64,000 nucleotides of DNA from Oscillatoria sp. CS-180 (GCF_028330965.1 NZ_JAQMUB010000088.1:1-64000), one strand, 5' to 3'. Numbered from the stretch's first letter, positions 44,850 to 53,441 are shown. Notes: generated by a model from the sequence alone, not told the origin. Numbers and translations are program-made.

Positions 44850-45338
44850 TCACGAGCAACCTAATCGTTGCCTAAGGAATTTGACTTCTGATTGGGACAG
44901 GCGTCGGTTGTAGCGATTAAGAGTGGTTAGCCATTCACACAAAATTGCGGCATCGAGTAATTGACGTTCGTAGACGGATTGAATAATCCAGAGGGTGCCA
45001 TGAACCGGGACTTGCTGCTCCTGACAGCATCTTCTGAGAGGCTTTTCGTTGGTTAGCAATAGCCGTTGATAGGTCTTGGCGTAGCACAGGCAGAGGGCAT
45101 CTTGGAAACTGAGTGGTCCCGTTTGATAAGTGCGAGCTAGGAGCGCCCACTCCTGAGTGACAGTAACTTTTTGAATACCAGCAGTAGCGATCGCCTCCGG
45201 CAAATCCGGCTGACGAGGATGGCAGCATTCATCAAAGACGACATCCAGAACCTCGATTGTGCCTAATTGCGTTAAGACGGATAAGCCATCAACATAGCCC
45301 AGGTCGATGAGGACGTTGGCATCTGACAGCAGAATCAA
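44850..45338 (-). CDS. PIN-domain protein, probable toxin of the Xre-ImmA/PIN pair
   Basis: About 162 residues. PIN-fold acidic positions are visible: LLSDANVLIDL at the start, then LSFQDALCLCYAKTYQRLLLTNEKPLRRCC in the middle (D and N/E positions). PIN proteins are Mg-dependent ribonucleases. I start at TTG 45338, whose TTGA overlaps the stop of the Xre-ImmA gene, with GGAGGAAA upstream; an earlier TTG at 45359 is possible. The overlap shows translational coupling. Such DUF3368-like PIN genes next to Xre-ImmA genes are a known arrangement in cyanobacteria; toxicity is not proven. Confidence 0.82.
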   Translation of the reverse strand: MILLSDANVLIDLGYVDGLSVLTQLGTIEVLDVVFDECCHPRQPDLPEAIATAGIQKVTVTQEWALLARTYQTGPLSFQDALCLCYAKTYQRLLLTNEKPLRRCCQEQQVPVHGTLWIIQSVYERQLLDAAILCEWLTTLNRYNRRLSQSEVKFLRQRLGCS

Positions 45339-46423
45339 ACTTCCATTTCCTCCAGCCAATCGTTCAACGTATCGCGCAGTTCGATCAAGGGTTGGCCTAA
45401 AATCTCTGCGGCTCTAGAAATCGTGATTTCCTCTTGGAGCAAGGCCAGAAAGACCATGCGCTCCAGGCGGGTTAAACGTTCGGGTTCTGGTAAAGTGACG
45501 GGCTCATTGGCTGCACCATGTTTCTTATTGAGCTGGCCGATTTGTTGCCCCTGCTGCTTCTGGGTGATGATGCCCGCTTGGGCCGCTCGGTACAAGACAG
45601 TTCTCATGCTGACGCCATACCGTCGTTTCATATCGGCCAGTAGAGGTTCTGGCAGCCAGCGCTGGCGATAACCGTGAAGCTCGCGGCGAATGACATCTTC
45701 GGGTAGGAGGACAGCGCCCGCAAAGTGGTTAGCCACCTTTTCTCGTGGGTCAGAGCGTCCGCCTGCTTTTTCATGCGGAGTTCGATACTCCTGACGATGA
45801 AAAATCAGGTGGGCAAGCTCGTGGAGAGCAGTGAAGAATTTCCGCTCCGTGGGGTGAACCGCATTGATGAAAATGACGGCTCCTGAGGTTTCGGTGTAGG
45901 CCGAAAAACCAGAAATCTCATTGGGCAGCGGATGCAAAATGACCTTCAGCCCTTTCGACTCCAATAGAGCCAGGGTATCTCCCAAGGAGCAAGTTTCGCC
46001 CATACCTAGCCAGTCGCGGATTTCCCGCGCGACTTCCTCAACGAGATGGGCATCGTACCCAGTCAACGGGCGCATCTCTGGCAGGGTAGGAATTTCGTGG
46101 ATCAGTTGCTCAATGAAGGTATAGTCTTCGGCTTTTCGAGAAAGGGCAGCCCGCAGGTGAGGATTGAGCGCGGAGGGCTGATCGGCCCGAAACATCAGCC
46201 CTGCCATTGCAGGCAGGGCTGATGTTTCGGTTTCTGGCAGCAGCAGATCGACGGCAATGTCCAGAAATTGAGCAATTTGGGTAAGTTGCGCGACAGAGGG
46301 TTCGCGATCGCCCTTTTCCCACGCGGCGATCGTTTGGCGAGTAACGCCCAGATGCTTTCCCAGTTCGGCTTGAGAGATTCCGGCCTGCTCTCGATAAATT
46401 CGGATCAAGTTAACATTTGTCAT
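45335..46423 (-). CDS. Xre-family HTH protein with ImmA/IrrE metallopeptidase domain
   Basis: A 362-residue two-domain protein. Residues 1-62 are an Xre HTH (IRIYREQAGISQAELGKHLGVTRQTIAAWEKG). Residues 165-290 are an ImmA/IrrE peptidase with the zinc motif HELAH in FFTALHELAHLIFH and the downstream REKVANHFAGAVLLP. A C-terminal region (about 320-362) is helical. In phage and stress systems such proteins cleave a repressor; in PIN pairs they act as antitoxin or regulator. A perfect 19-bp palindrome lies within the coding sequence at residues about 65-79. Confidence 0.92.
   Translation of the reverse strand: MTNVNLIRIYREQAGISQAELGKHLGVTRQTIAAWEKGDREPSVAQLTQIAQFLDIAVDLLLPETETSALPAMAGLMFRADQPSALNPHLRAALSRKAEDYTFIEQLIHEIPTLPEMRPLTGYDAHLVEEVAREIRDWLGMGETCSLGDTLALLESKGLKVILHPLPNEISGFSAYTETSGAVIFINAVHPTERKFFTALHELAHLIFHRQEYRTPHEKAGGRSDPREKVANHFAGAVLLPEDVIRRELHGYRQRWLPEPLLADMKRRYGVSMRTVLYRAAQAGIITQKQQGQQIGQLNKKHGAANEPVTLPEPERLTRLERMVFLALLQEEITISRAAEILGQPLIELRDTLNDWLEEMEV
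46187..46230. repeat. Perfect 19-bp inverted repeat inside a coding sequence
   Basis: Arms CCGAAACATCAGCCCTGCC (46187-46205) and GGCAGGGCTGATGTTTCGG (46212-46230) with a 6-base loop ATTGCA. In the gene it encodes ETSALPAMAGLMFRA, in the linker right after the HTH domain, and keeps the frame open. It may be a small palindromic insertion or a regulatory mRNA structure. Confidence 0.92.
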
Positions 46424-46489
46424 GACCCATTTTTGATTTTGCGATCTAGTATTGTTCTATAAATCTAACATTGAGGAGGGATATGTCTG

Positions 46490-46726
46490 ATGTCTAAATC
46501 ACAGAAAGGCAAAAATCAACACGTTGTGCCTCATCCTGATGGCTGGGCGGTGAAGTCTGAGGGCGCAGGTCGGGCGACGCGGGTAACGGAAACCCAGCGA
46601 GAAGCGATGGAGATTGCCCGCGAGATTGCCAAAAACCAGGGTTCAGAGCGGATTGTGCATGGTGAGAATGGTCGTATTCGTCAGAAGAACAGCTACGGCA
46701 ATGATCCTCATCCTCCCAATGGATGA
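46490..46726 (+). CDS. DUF2188 protein
   Basis: A 78-residue basic protein of the DUF2188 family. The pattern is HVVPHPDGWAVKSEGAGRATRVTETQREAMEIAREIAKNQGSERIVHGENGRIRQKNSYG, with the conserved G-W, the A-A helix and the ending ...GRI..K.SYG. Such proteins are common on bacterial mobile elements and have no assigned function. The ATG at 46490 is used, with GAGGAGGG about 10 bases upstream. It diverges from the Xre-ImmA gene and may be under its control (inference). Confidence 0.9.
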   Translation: MSKSQKGKNQHVVPHPDGWAVKSEGAGRATRVTETQREAMEIAREIAKNQGSERIVHGENGRIRQKNSYGNDPHPPNG

Positions 46727-46780
46727 TGGCTTCAATTCACAAAAAGCATGAGTTCCCTGTTATGTAGATGGTGATTGATT

Positions 46781-46993
46781 ATGAATAGACAACCCGTGAG
46801 TTCCAGTAATGTCCGCAGTGTAGGTTATGACTCTGCGAGCTCTACATTAGAAGTCGCGTTTCACAATGGAGGAGTTTATCAATATTTTGGTGTTCCCTCT
46901 ACGGTGTACGCCGGTCTAATGGCAGCAGCATCTAAAGGGCGTTATCTGCACCACTATGTCAAAGGTAGATATCGCTATTCCAAAGTCTTCTAG
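46781..46993 (+). CDS. KTSC-domain protein
   Basis: A 70-residue single-domain protein. The KTSC pattern (named after the C-terminal domain of some lysyl-tRNA synthetases) is clear: VSSSNVRSVGYDSASSTLEVAFHNGGVYQYFGVPSTVYAGLMAAASKGRYLHHYVKGRYRYSKV. Stand-alone copies are frequent on mobile elements, with no proven role. Start ATG 46781; an upstream TTG at 46775 is in frame. It lies 55 bases after the DUF2188 gene and is probably cotranscribed with it. Confidence 0.92.
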   Translation: MNRQPVSSSNVRSVGYDSASSTLEVAFHNGGVYQYFGVPSTVYAGLMAAASKGRYLHHYVKGRYRYSKVF

Positions 46994-47034
46994 ATTGAAG
47001 TTTTCCGAATCATGACTGATGACCTAAAATCAGC

Positions 47035-47505
47035 TTGGCGGCAGCATTGTTTCCAACTTTAATAAGTGTAATTGCCCTGCTCACAATCAATCGTGACAAG
47101 CTACGGCGTCCAAAACTCAAGATTGAAGTTTTGGACGAACCGACAGCAACGTATCGGGACAGTGGAGCACTTGATTTGCAAATCAATCTAAGGCTTCAGG
47201 CGATACAGTGCATGGTTTCTGTAAGAAGCATAAGCTTGCTTAAAAAGCGATACTTTAACGATCAACTTATGGATTTTTTTGAGAAGGCAGTCAATATCAG
47301 GGGGGATTTGACAAAATATAGCGAGGCTGATTTTGCTCAGTTTATGGCTTGTATTATTGCTGAATCTGATTGCTCAAAGATCACGGAATATGAGAGTCGG
47401 TTTAAAGAATTTTTTCAGATTCGAGATTTTTTGATGAAGGAAGGTCAGCCACATTCATTAACATTACTCGGCAGGATATCTGAATATGATGTTGACAAAA
47501 CCTAG
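47035..47505 (+). CDS. One-helix membrane protein, unknown
   Basis: A 156-residue frame. Residues 1-20 (MAAALFPTLISVIALLTINR) form one membrane helix at the very N-terminus, followed by a soluble, A+T-rich-codon domain with KLKIEVLDEPTATYRDSG and FEKAVNIRGDLTKYSEADF. The start is unclear: only TTG 47035 precedes the helix, and an in-frame stop lies 15 bases before it. The gene may have lost its true 5' end or use TTG. It opposes the AlbA_2 gene. I do not recognise the family. Confidence 0.5.
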   Translation: MAAALFPTLISVIALLTINRDKLRRPKLKIEVLDEPTATYRDSGALDLQINLRLQAIQCMVSVRSISLLKKRYFNDQLMDFFEKAVNIRGDLTKYSEADFAQFMACIIAESDCSKITEYESRFKEFFQIRDFLMKEGQPHSLTLLGRISEYDVDKT

Positions 47506-47742
47506 CATCTAGAATTTGACTACGACGTGAATGGTTCTAGGAAGAAAAAACTAGAAAAGTTGGATTTCCGATAGGTTGCAAGAAGTAACTGTGGATAGGA
47601 GTATGTATTACCAGCGTTGAGAAATTCTTGCTAGTTAGTGGGGGCAAGTAAGCTAAGTCAGCAAATGCGATCCATTGAAGATTTGCTAGATTCCTGTGAA
47701 TTCTGTACGACTGTTTAAACTCCACATAATTGTTTAACCATA

Positions 47743-48786
47743 CTACTCTTGGCTATTTTTCCCGTTCGTAAATATGTCCTCTCTTATTTCAATCTCGCCT
47801 TGGCATGGCGTTCTATCTTCCAGGTAGAGCGTCCACTTGAGTAAGAGGTCATCTTCGAGTAAGCGTTGGGCTTTCTCTAAACCGAAAGAACATCGACAAA
47901 TGAAGAAGGTGTCATCGGGAAATATGTTAACTTTCATTTTAGGTCTTTCTATATCTGTTTTTCCTGACAGCATTCCGAGTGCTGGCCGAATCTCTTGCTC
48001 TTGCCATCCTTCCTTGAAAGAATATTCATTGTTTCTTAGCATCTTTCCAAAAGCGCATTCATCAAACAATTCTGAATATACGAATTTAATTCTACATTTG
48101 AATGCTTGGATATTCGTCTCGCCTATGTTTTTTAAAAAAACCTGAAGCGAATATTGACTTTCCAATATTGGTTTATAACCTTCTCCAAGAATCTCGCCAT
48201 CCTCTAAAAATCTTCTTTCTTGTCCAAGATAAATCGGTTTATTCTCACGATTAGCCTTCTTGATAATCAAAGTGGCGTTTGGAACTTTGCCTCGAAACAT
48301 GCGCATCCTGATTTCGTGGTCTGGAAGGGCTTTCGATTCGTATTCGGAGCGTCCGTAGTAGATGTGGTCTTTCGCTTGGTAAGCTGTCGTGCCTGTTGGG
48401 ATATAGATCACGTAGACGCAACTGGAGCGTTCGACATCAAGGTAGACTAACTTAACTCGGATACCAGGAAGTGGAGGGCTAATATTGGAGCTAATGATTT
48501 GCTGAAGCTTTTCTGGGTTCCAAAAACTGATGTCAACGCTACTAATTCGCAACGCAACTCTGGGTTTGCTATCTTTGTCTTCTTCAATTCCAATAATGAG
48601 TGTTCCGCCTTCTGTGTTGGCAAATGCAGATACCTCTTTGCTGAGTTCTGTAACAACCTTGTTAATACTGTTACCTTTCTGATTGAGGTCCAACAGTCTG
48701 GCGTCCTTGAACTCTAGTCGTAAGGATTCAGGCTGACCTATAAGGTTATCTAGGTCTGTAATATCCCACTGCCACGGGTGTTTCAT
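47743..48786 (-). CDS. AlbA_2/Schlafen-type ATP-binding domain protein
   Basis: A 347-residue protein. Residues 10-150 form the AlbA_2 (Schlafen AAA_4) domain with ESLRLEFKDARLLD, VVTELSKEVSAFANTEGGTLIIGIEED and VYVIYIPTGTTAYQAKDHIYYGRSEYES. This domain is found in regulators and in several defence-linked proteins. The C-terminal half (about 175-340) has no match to me but shows a beta-rich pattern, YKPILESQYSLQVFLKNIGETNIQAF. Its A+T-rich codon use differs from the core genes. Partner unknown. Confidence 0.85.
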   Translation of the reverse strand: MKHPWQWDITDLDNLIGQPESLRLEFKDARLLDLNQKGNSINKVVTELSKEVSAFANTEGGTLIIGIEEDKDSKPRVALRISSVDISFWNPEKLQQIISSNISPPLPGIRVKLVYLDVERSSCVYVIYIPTGTTAYQAKDHIYYGRSEYESKALPDHEIRMRMFRGKVPNATLIIKKANRENKPIYLGQERRFLEDGEILGEGYKPILESQYSLQVFLKNIGETNIQAFKCRIKFVYSELFDECAFGKMLRNNEYSFKEGWQEQEIRPALGMLSGKTDIERPKMKVNIFPDDTFFICRCSFGLEKAQRLLEDDLLLKWTLYLEDRTPCQGEIEIREDIFTNGKNSQE

Positions 48787-49000
48787 AACGGTGTCTTCTT
48801 CTCCTGCCTTGAGGGTGCGAAAATATTATTTTCGACAAATAGTTTTCCAGTTCAAATCAATTTCTTCGGGGACAAGACTCTTGGTGCGGCGCTGCTGAGC
48901 GGAGCGCGTTCATCGTAGCAAAACTTTCTGGAAAACACTTCGGTGAGAGAACACCGTCGTCCGGCAGCGTTAACAGGGCACTTTAGGGGCAGTTTTCCCG

Positions 49001-49840
49001 ATGACCATGTCGCTACAACTCGCCACCTTACCAAACTCAAGTATCCAGCACCTGGATCGCTTGCCCGATTGTCCCGCAATTTACTTTGCGATCGACGAAC
49101 GAGGCCGCGTTCTCTACATCGGACAAGCCAAGAATCTAGCAAACCGTTGGCGTGGCAAAGGTCATCACCGCATCGAACAACTCAGGCGCATTCATCGACG
49201 GCATCCAGTCACGCTAGCTTGGCTCGATTGTACTGACTGTTGCGATGCTCCCCCGAAGCGGCTCCACCAACGCTTGAAGGAATTGGAAGACCAGTACATT
49301 GAGGAGTTTCAGCCCCTGCTGAACGGGACCGAAGTCCCGGCAGCTAAGGTCATTCCTGCTGAAACCGTCTTGCAGCAAAGCCTAGAGAAGATTGCCAAAT
49401 ATGTTGTGGCTTTCGGCTTGGTCGAGACGCCTGAAACAGAGCCGCCAACTGTGATTCTCAAATATTCAGGTTATGGTCGCCAAAAAGTTTATCTCCGCCG
49501 CATCATTCAAGGGATCAACCGCCAACCATCTACTTTCCGGTGGACGGAATTCGTCCGCAGTAAGTTCAGTCCCTGGTGGCGAGCAAAATGTAACGGTGTA
49601 GACTTACAGCTTGGCCCCTGGTTTGAGACAAAATATGATCCTGCACCAGTAACAGAGGCAGTTTCCCACAATAAAAACCTGCATCCTTTGGCTGGAACAA
49701 TGATCCCAACCTTGTCCCCCAAGGTTCTGGAGCATCTACTTCAAAGTGATCCTAACTTGGCAAAGAACTATCCCGGTTTGAAACCTTATTGCGCTGACCC
49801 CATTTCGCTGATTTGGCAAGACTTTGCAACTAAGCGATGA
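49001..49840 (+). CDS. GIY-YIG nuclease-domain protein
   Basis: A 279-residue protein with an N-terminal GIY-YIG nuclease: CPAIYFAIDERGRVLYIGQAKNLANRW near residue 24-50 (the Y, the YIG-like YIG, and the catalytic R), followed by LEDQYIEEFQPLLNG, whose glutamate completes the active site. The C-terminal 150 residues, beginning VILKYSGYGRQKVYLRRIIQ, are unfamiliar and could be a DNA- or substrate-recognition domain. It is not UvrC (no helix-hairpin-helix or UvrB-binding part) and not an intron-encoded homing enzyme by context. Start ATG 49001; a second ATG is at 49007. Confidence 0.85.
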   Translation: MTMSLQLATLPNSSIQHLDRLPDCPAIYFAIDERGRVLYIGQAKNLANRWRGKGHHRIEQLRRIHRRHPVTLAWLDCTDCCDAPPKRLHQRLKELEDQYIEEFQPLLNGTEVPAAKVIPAETVLQQSLEKIAKYVVAFGLVETPETEPPTVILKYSGYGRQKVYLRRIIQGINRQPSTFRWTEFVRSKFSPWWRAKCNGVDLQLGPWFETKYDPAPVTEAVSHNKNLHPLAGTMIPTLSPKVLEHLLQSDPNLAKNYPGLKPYCADPISLIWQDFATKR

Positions 49841-50040
49841 GTTTCTGAGAGGCCGCTTATTCAAGTAAAAGCAGCTAAGCTGCTTCCGTTAAAAGCGACA
49901 CAGGCCAATGGCATTAGCTCAAAGGAATTATCTCATCCAGCCATCGGCAAACGGCAATGCTGTATTGGAGTCGCTTTTCCTGAACTCGTTCTCCGGTTGA
50001 GTTACGCAGTGCGTGAGGATTCACCCTAACCCTTGACTGC

Positions 50041-50691
50041 TCAAGGCTGCGTGCCGATCGCCCGTTCAATGCGCTCCAATCGGATAAGCGTCGAGTTATG
50101 CAATCGCCTCAAATGCTGGACCTGAAAAAGACTGAAGCCACTCAGCCCAACAAGAAAAGCCATAGCGATCGCAATCACCCAAGTGTTAGCGCTCCAATTC
50201 TGAGGATCGGTTCTCGTTTCGATCCGCTGGGATAACTGGACGAGTTGCTGGAGAGTGCTGCTGACGTCCTGCTGCTCTCGACTGTTCTGGTTCTGTTGGC
50301 GTTCTGCCTTCAACTGCCAATCGTTGTGCGTGGTTGCAACCGACTGTAATTGAGTGCTCAATTTGCTGATTTGCTGCTGCGAGGTCACGAACTGCTGTGG
50401 CAATTGCTCGTAAGTACGGCTCAAATTCGCTACTGCTTTCCCTAACCGTTCCGTCTCCTGAGTTTTCTGCGTTAGGAGCTTGAGGAGTTCGAGAATCGTT
50501 TCGTTGTGATAGCTGAGTGTCTGATTGCATTGGTTCACCGCCTGAGTGGTTTCCGTTACTGCTCGAATCACAGGCAAGTGAGCCTGCACCAGGACATCAT
50601 CTGGGTCGAGGCCCATTTCCGCTGCGAGTCGTTGTTGTGCCGCCGAGATGTCAGGCTGAGAGACCTGGAGCGGCTGGAACCCATTCGTCAT
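50041..50691 (-). CDS. Coiled-coil protein with C-terminal membrane helix
   Basis: A 216-residue protein. A short N-terminal region with DISAAQQRLAAEMGLDPDDVL is followed by a long coiled coil (about 55-170) and a membrane helix WVIAIAMAFLVGLSGFSLFQ near 170-190, with a short tail after it. The start ATG overlaps the stop of the preceding small gene (ATGA). The type recalls plasmid or phage membrane-associated coiled-coil proteins, without a known function. It is the last gene before the right boundary on its strand together with its partner. Confidence 0.7.
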   Translation of the reverse strand: MTNGFQPLQVSQPDISAAQQRLAAEMGLDPDDVLVQAHLPVIRAVTETTQAVNQCNQTLSYHNETILELLKLLTQKTQETERLGKAVANLSRTYEQLPQQFVTSQQQISKLSTQLQSVATTHNDWQLKAERQQNQNSREQQDVSSTLQQLVQLSQRIETRTDPQNWSANTWVIAIAMAFLVGLSGFSLFQVQHLRRLHNSTLIRLERIERAIGTQP

Positions 50692-50903
50692 GATGGCAAC
50701 ACTCCCGTGCGCTCAAATTCGCCATATGCCTGAGCTAGAAACCTACGCACCCCGGCCTGCTCGGTGATGCCATAGGACTTGCCCTGATAGGTTCGCGCCT
50801 GGTCATAGGTGAGTCGCTGGTTGAGTATCGTGCTGGCTAGGCGTAGGGGCAGACGCGGTAAATCAATTACCTGATTGCGGGTTTCCTGAATGAGCGTGAG
50901 CAC
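50688..50903 (-). CDS. Small protein preceding the coiled-coil gene, possibly frameshifted at its start
   Basis: The clear reading frame is 71 residues from GTG 50903 (MLTLIQETRNQVIDLPRLPL). The best start signal is upstream and out of frame: AAGGAG then ATG at 50935 (MADRSKT...). One extra A in the AAAA run near 50915 would join MADRSKT to DAEEVLTLIQETRNQ. So either the gene carries a one-base deletion, or it starts at the weak GTG, or frameshifting occurs. ORF content: NQRLTYDQARTYQGKSYGI and RRFLAQAYGEFERTG. Function unknown. Its stop overlaps the next ATG. Confidence 0.6.
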   Translation of the reverse strand: MLTLIQETRNQVIDLPRLPLRLASTILNQRLTYDQARTYQGKSYGITEQAGVRRFLAQAYGEFERTGVLPS

Positions 50904-51151
50904 TTCCTCTGCATCGTTTTAGAACGATCAGCCATACCAGGCTCCTTAACCCTATTTTTAAGGGTTTGGGCCAAGCCGATGTCGTGGGTGTAGAACGGTC
51001 CTGCAGGATGCTGACGGATAAAAAGGTCCCAATGCAGCCTCCCACGAAGGGCACTGCGGTAAAAGAGACCATGCTACCCAAGGCAAACAGGGCACCCTAA
51101 TGCTCTGGTAATGGTTCTGAATAAGAGCTGAAATCATTGATTTTTTCAAGA

Positions 51152-51225
<74 letters not shown>

Positions 51226-51312
51226 CAGTTATCAGCCAAGCATCAATACTGCAAAGTCATATGTCACAGTCATGACAAATCATTGATCTTGGCTAATTCT
51301 ATTATCTATACT

Positions 51313-51346
51313 CCCAAAAAAACGGCAAGATATAGCGTTTTTTGGG
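51313..51346. terminator. A/T-capped hairpin, possible terminator
   Basis: CCCAAAAAAACG and CGTTTTTTGGG can pair around an 11-base loop, in the 330-base gene-free stretch 51226-51555. No other structure was seen there except a short CTTCTG/CAGAAG hairpin near 51471. Confidence 0.4.
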
Positions 51347-51555
51347 CTTCCTTAGCATAGACTACAAAGTTTCCCGTATTCGTGCGGGCGATCGCTCGGG
51401 ATGCTCTAATGTAAGGTATCAATAATGAAACTGTCACCAGGCTTGTCCTAATTGATGGTTAAAATGGGTTCTTCTGTCATGCAGAAGCGTCCTAACTGCT
51501 AGCCATTGTGCCCGCTTATTGCTGACTTGATCCTACCAACGCGACTCGCTGCATC

Positions 51556-52224
51556 ATGTTCATTCTTAAGCGACAGGATGTTGATATCAAAAATATTCAG
51601 CACCCAAGTACAGATCAGCCAATCCCAATTCTGCATTACCAGGAGCAAACCTTTCGACTGCTGAGCGTTTTTACAGCTGCTCAGGAAGAGGATGCTATGG
51701 CGCTGTGGCGAGATTTAACAGACAACCGAGGCAAAGCCTGTGTTTTGCTTGAGGAAGCTGAGCGTTATAGCGTTTGGGGCAAAATACGGCTGGACTCGCT
51801 GAGCACAGGACAGAGTAATGCCAAAACTAGCGGAACCGCAGAGCAGCTTCTCATTCAAGGATGTCTGCTGCTATTACAAGCTCTGTTTATCGACGTCGAA
51901 GATTTGCTAGGTAATAAGCAAGCCGCATTATTTGAGCAAGACATCACGAGCGTACTGACTCAGTGGCAGTTTCCTCAAGTGACGTCAGCAAAAACGGTCA
52001 AAACTTTGCTGACCATGGACCCCTTGGCAACCCAAGTCCCTGCGTGGAAAGAACAACATCTATTGAAACTTTTAGAGGAATTGCATCGATTAGGGAAAGA
52101 TTGTTTTGGTAATGCCAACTTTACAGAGCGATCGCTAGAAGCTCTGGAAGATTTACCTGCCAACAATCGTCAAAAGTTCATGACCTGGCTGCAGCAAAGC
52201 CCGCCGGGTCAGCTTTGGAGTTAA
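51556..52224 (+). CDS. Npun_F0813-like conserved cyanobacterial protein
   Basis: A 222-residue soluble protein beginning MFILKRQDVDIKNIQHPSTD. Further blocks are LHYQEQTFRLLSVFTAAQEEDAMALWRDLTDNRGKACVLLEEAERYSVWGKI, which I recall from the cyanobacterial Npun_F0813 family. The family has no assigned function. The ending PANNRQKFMTWLQQSPPGQLWS is helical. Start ATG 51556 with no strong Shine-Dalgarno. It is the first gene on the right of the island. Confidence 0.78.
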   Translation: MFILKRQDVDIKNIQHPSTDQPIPILHYQEQTFRLLSVFTAAQEEDAMALWRDLTDNRGKACVLLEEAERYSVWGKIRLDSLSTGQSNAKTSGTAEQLLIQGCLLLLQALFIDVEDLLGNKQAALFEQDITSVLTQWQFPQVTSAKTVKTLLTMDPLATQVPAWKEQHLLKLLEELHRLGKDCFGNANFTERSLEALEDLPANNRQKFMTWLQQSPPGQLWS

Positions 52225-52424
52225 CCTTAAAGCTTTAAGAAACATTGACCTGTTCGGCTTTTGAGACAAAATATGGCAACCTTGCATAACAAAACGACAG
52301 CCCTGAATTCACAGGCTGTGCAGTAGGTTATCAACTATTCCCTCTGGATTTTGGGTTGCGGCGTTCTGATGAACGACAATCTGGAACACGTCATTAGCTG
52401 AAAGATGCTAAGGAGAGCACTCCA

Positions 52425-53441
52425 TTGAGCAAACAGTCATCTACCGCATCACCCTTCCTGTCTACCAACGCTCTTTTGGCGATGGGAATTATTTGGGGTT
52501 TTGCCTCCCTTCTCTTTTTTCTATTGTTCAGCGTACCGCCACCAGGACAAGACCATCCGCAGTGGTATCTGGACGGCATTACGGTTTTTGAGACGGGAGC
52601 ATTTGTCCTTTCCAGCTTGCTTTGTCTGCGAAATTGGCAGAGTGGACAAATTGTCAGTGGGCGGACTGTCTGGTTGTGGATTGGCTTAGGATTGCTCTGT
52701 TTTAGCTTCGGTAATTTGCTGTTCTACCTCTGGGGCAATGTTTGGGGTAAAGATCCAGCTGTATCGCTGGGCGACGCCTTCTACCTACTGTCCTACATAT
52801 TTCTAGCTACTGGCATGTTTCAGGCGGTCTTACCGAGACGACTCAATCTAGATATGCCTCAGTGGATTTTGGTGGCAATTGTCGGTTTGCTGGGAGTTGT
52901 TTTAGCTTTTTTCCTAAGTTATCGCGCCGGGGCTGAGGTTGAGGAGGCTGTGCTAGAGCCGGAAGTCCCCATTCAAGAAGTTGAGCCTGCTGACGGGATT
53001 GAGCAAACTGATCCAGAAGCGCTTCGGCCATCTGCTACCCCTGAACTGGAACTAGAAGTTCTCTCTGAAGCAGAGGTCGAGGCCAGTACGGCTCCGGCTT
53101 GGGTTGTTAGTTTGGATACAGCCCTTGAACCTTTTGAATCTTTTGTAAGTTTGCTCTACGTTTTAGGCGATTGTTTGCTAATTGTCGTTGCGACGACGCT
53201 GCTGGTCGCCTTTTGGGGGGGACGGTTTTCACAATCCTGGAAATTGATTGCGATCGCTGCTATCTGTCTCTACATCGCAGACATGTGTTTCGCCTATTAC
53301 GTCAGCCAGTCAGACTATCAAGAAGGTAGCCTCTGGGAAGTGTTCTGGACCTTCTCGGCGGTCTTCTTTGGACTAGGAGCGATCGTCGAATATGCCATTT
53401 CAACTCGGTCTCGCCGTAGCCGCCGCCGCCGCGCATCGTAG
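52425..53441 (+). CDS. Cyanobacterial polytopic membrane protein, function unknown
   Basis: A 338-residue protein with TTG start, supported by AAGGAG ten bases upstream. It has about seven hydrophobic segments (for example MGIIWGFASLLFFLLFSV, LWIGLGLLCFSFGNLLFYL and LIAIAAICLYIADMCFAYYV) and a long acidic loop at residues 170-220 rich in Glu, Pro and Ala (VEEAVLEPEVPIQEVEPADG). It ends in a basic tail RSRRSRRRRAS. No transporter or enzyme motif is seen. Homologues in cyanobacteria are uncharacterised as far as I know. Confidence 0.75.
   Translation: MSKQSSTASPFLSTNALLAMGIIWGFASLLFFLLFSVPPPGQDHPQWYLDGITVFETGAFVLSSLLCLRNWQSGQIVSGRTVWLWIGLGLLCFSFGNLLFYLWGNVWGKDPAVSLGDAFYLLSYIFLATGMFQAVLPRRLNLDMPQWILVAIVGLLGVVLAFFLSYRAGAEVEEAVLEPEVPIQEVEPADGIEQTDPEALRPSATPELELEVLSEAEVEASTAPAWVVSLDTALEPFESFVSLLYVLGDCLLIVVATTLLVAFWGGRFSQSWKLIAIAAICLYIADMCFAYYVSQSDYQEGSLWEVFWTFSAVFFGLGAIVEYAISTRSRRSRRRRAS

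Noticed and set aside
48852-49142. Minus-strand frame overlapping the GIY-YIG gene start
   Set aside because: Arg/Ser-rich shadow of the coding strand, with no ribosome-binding site.
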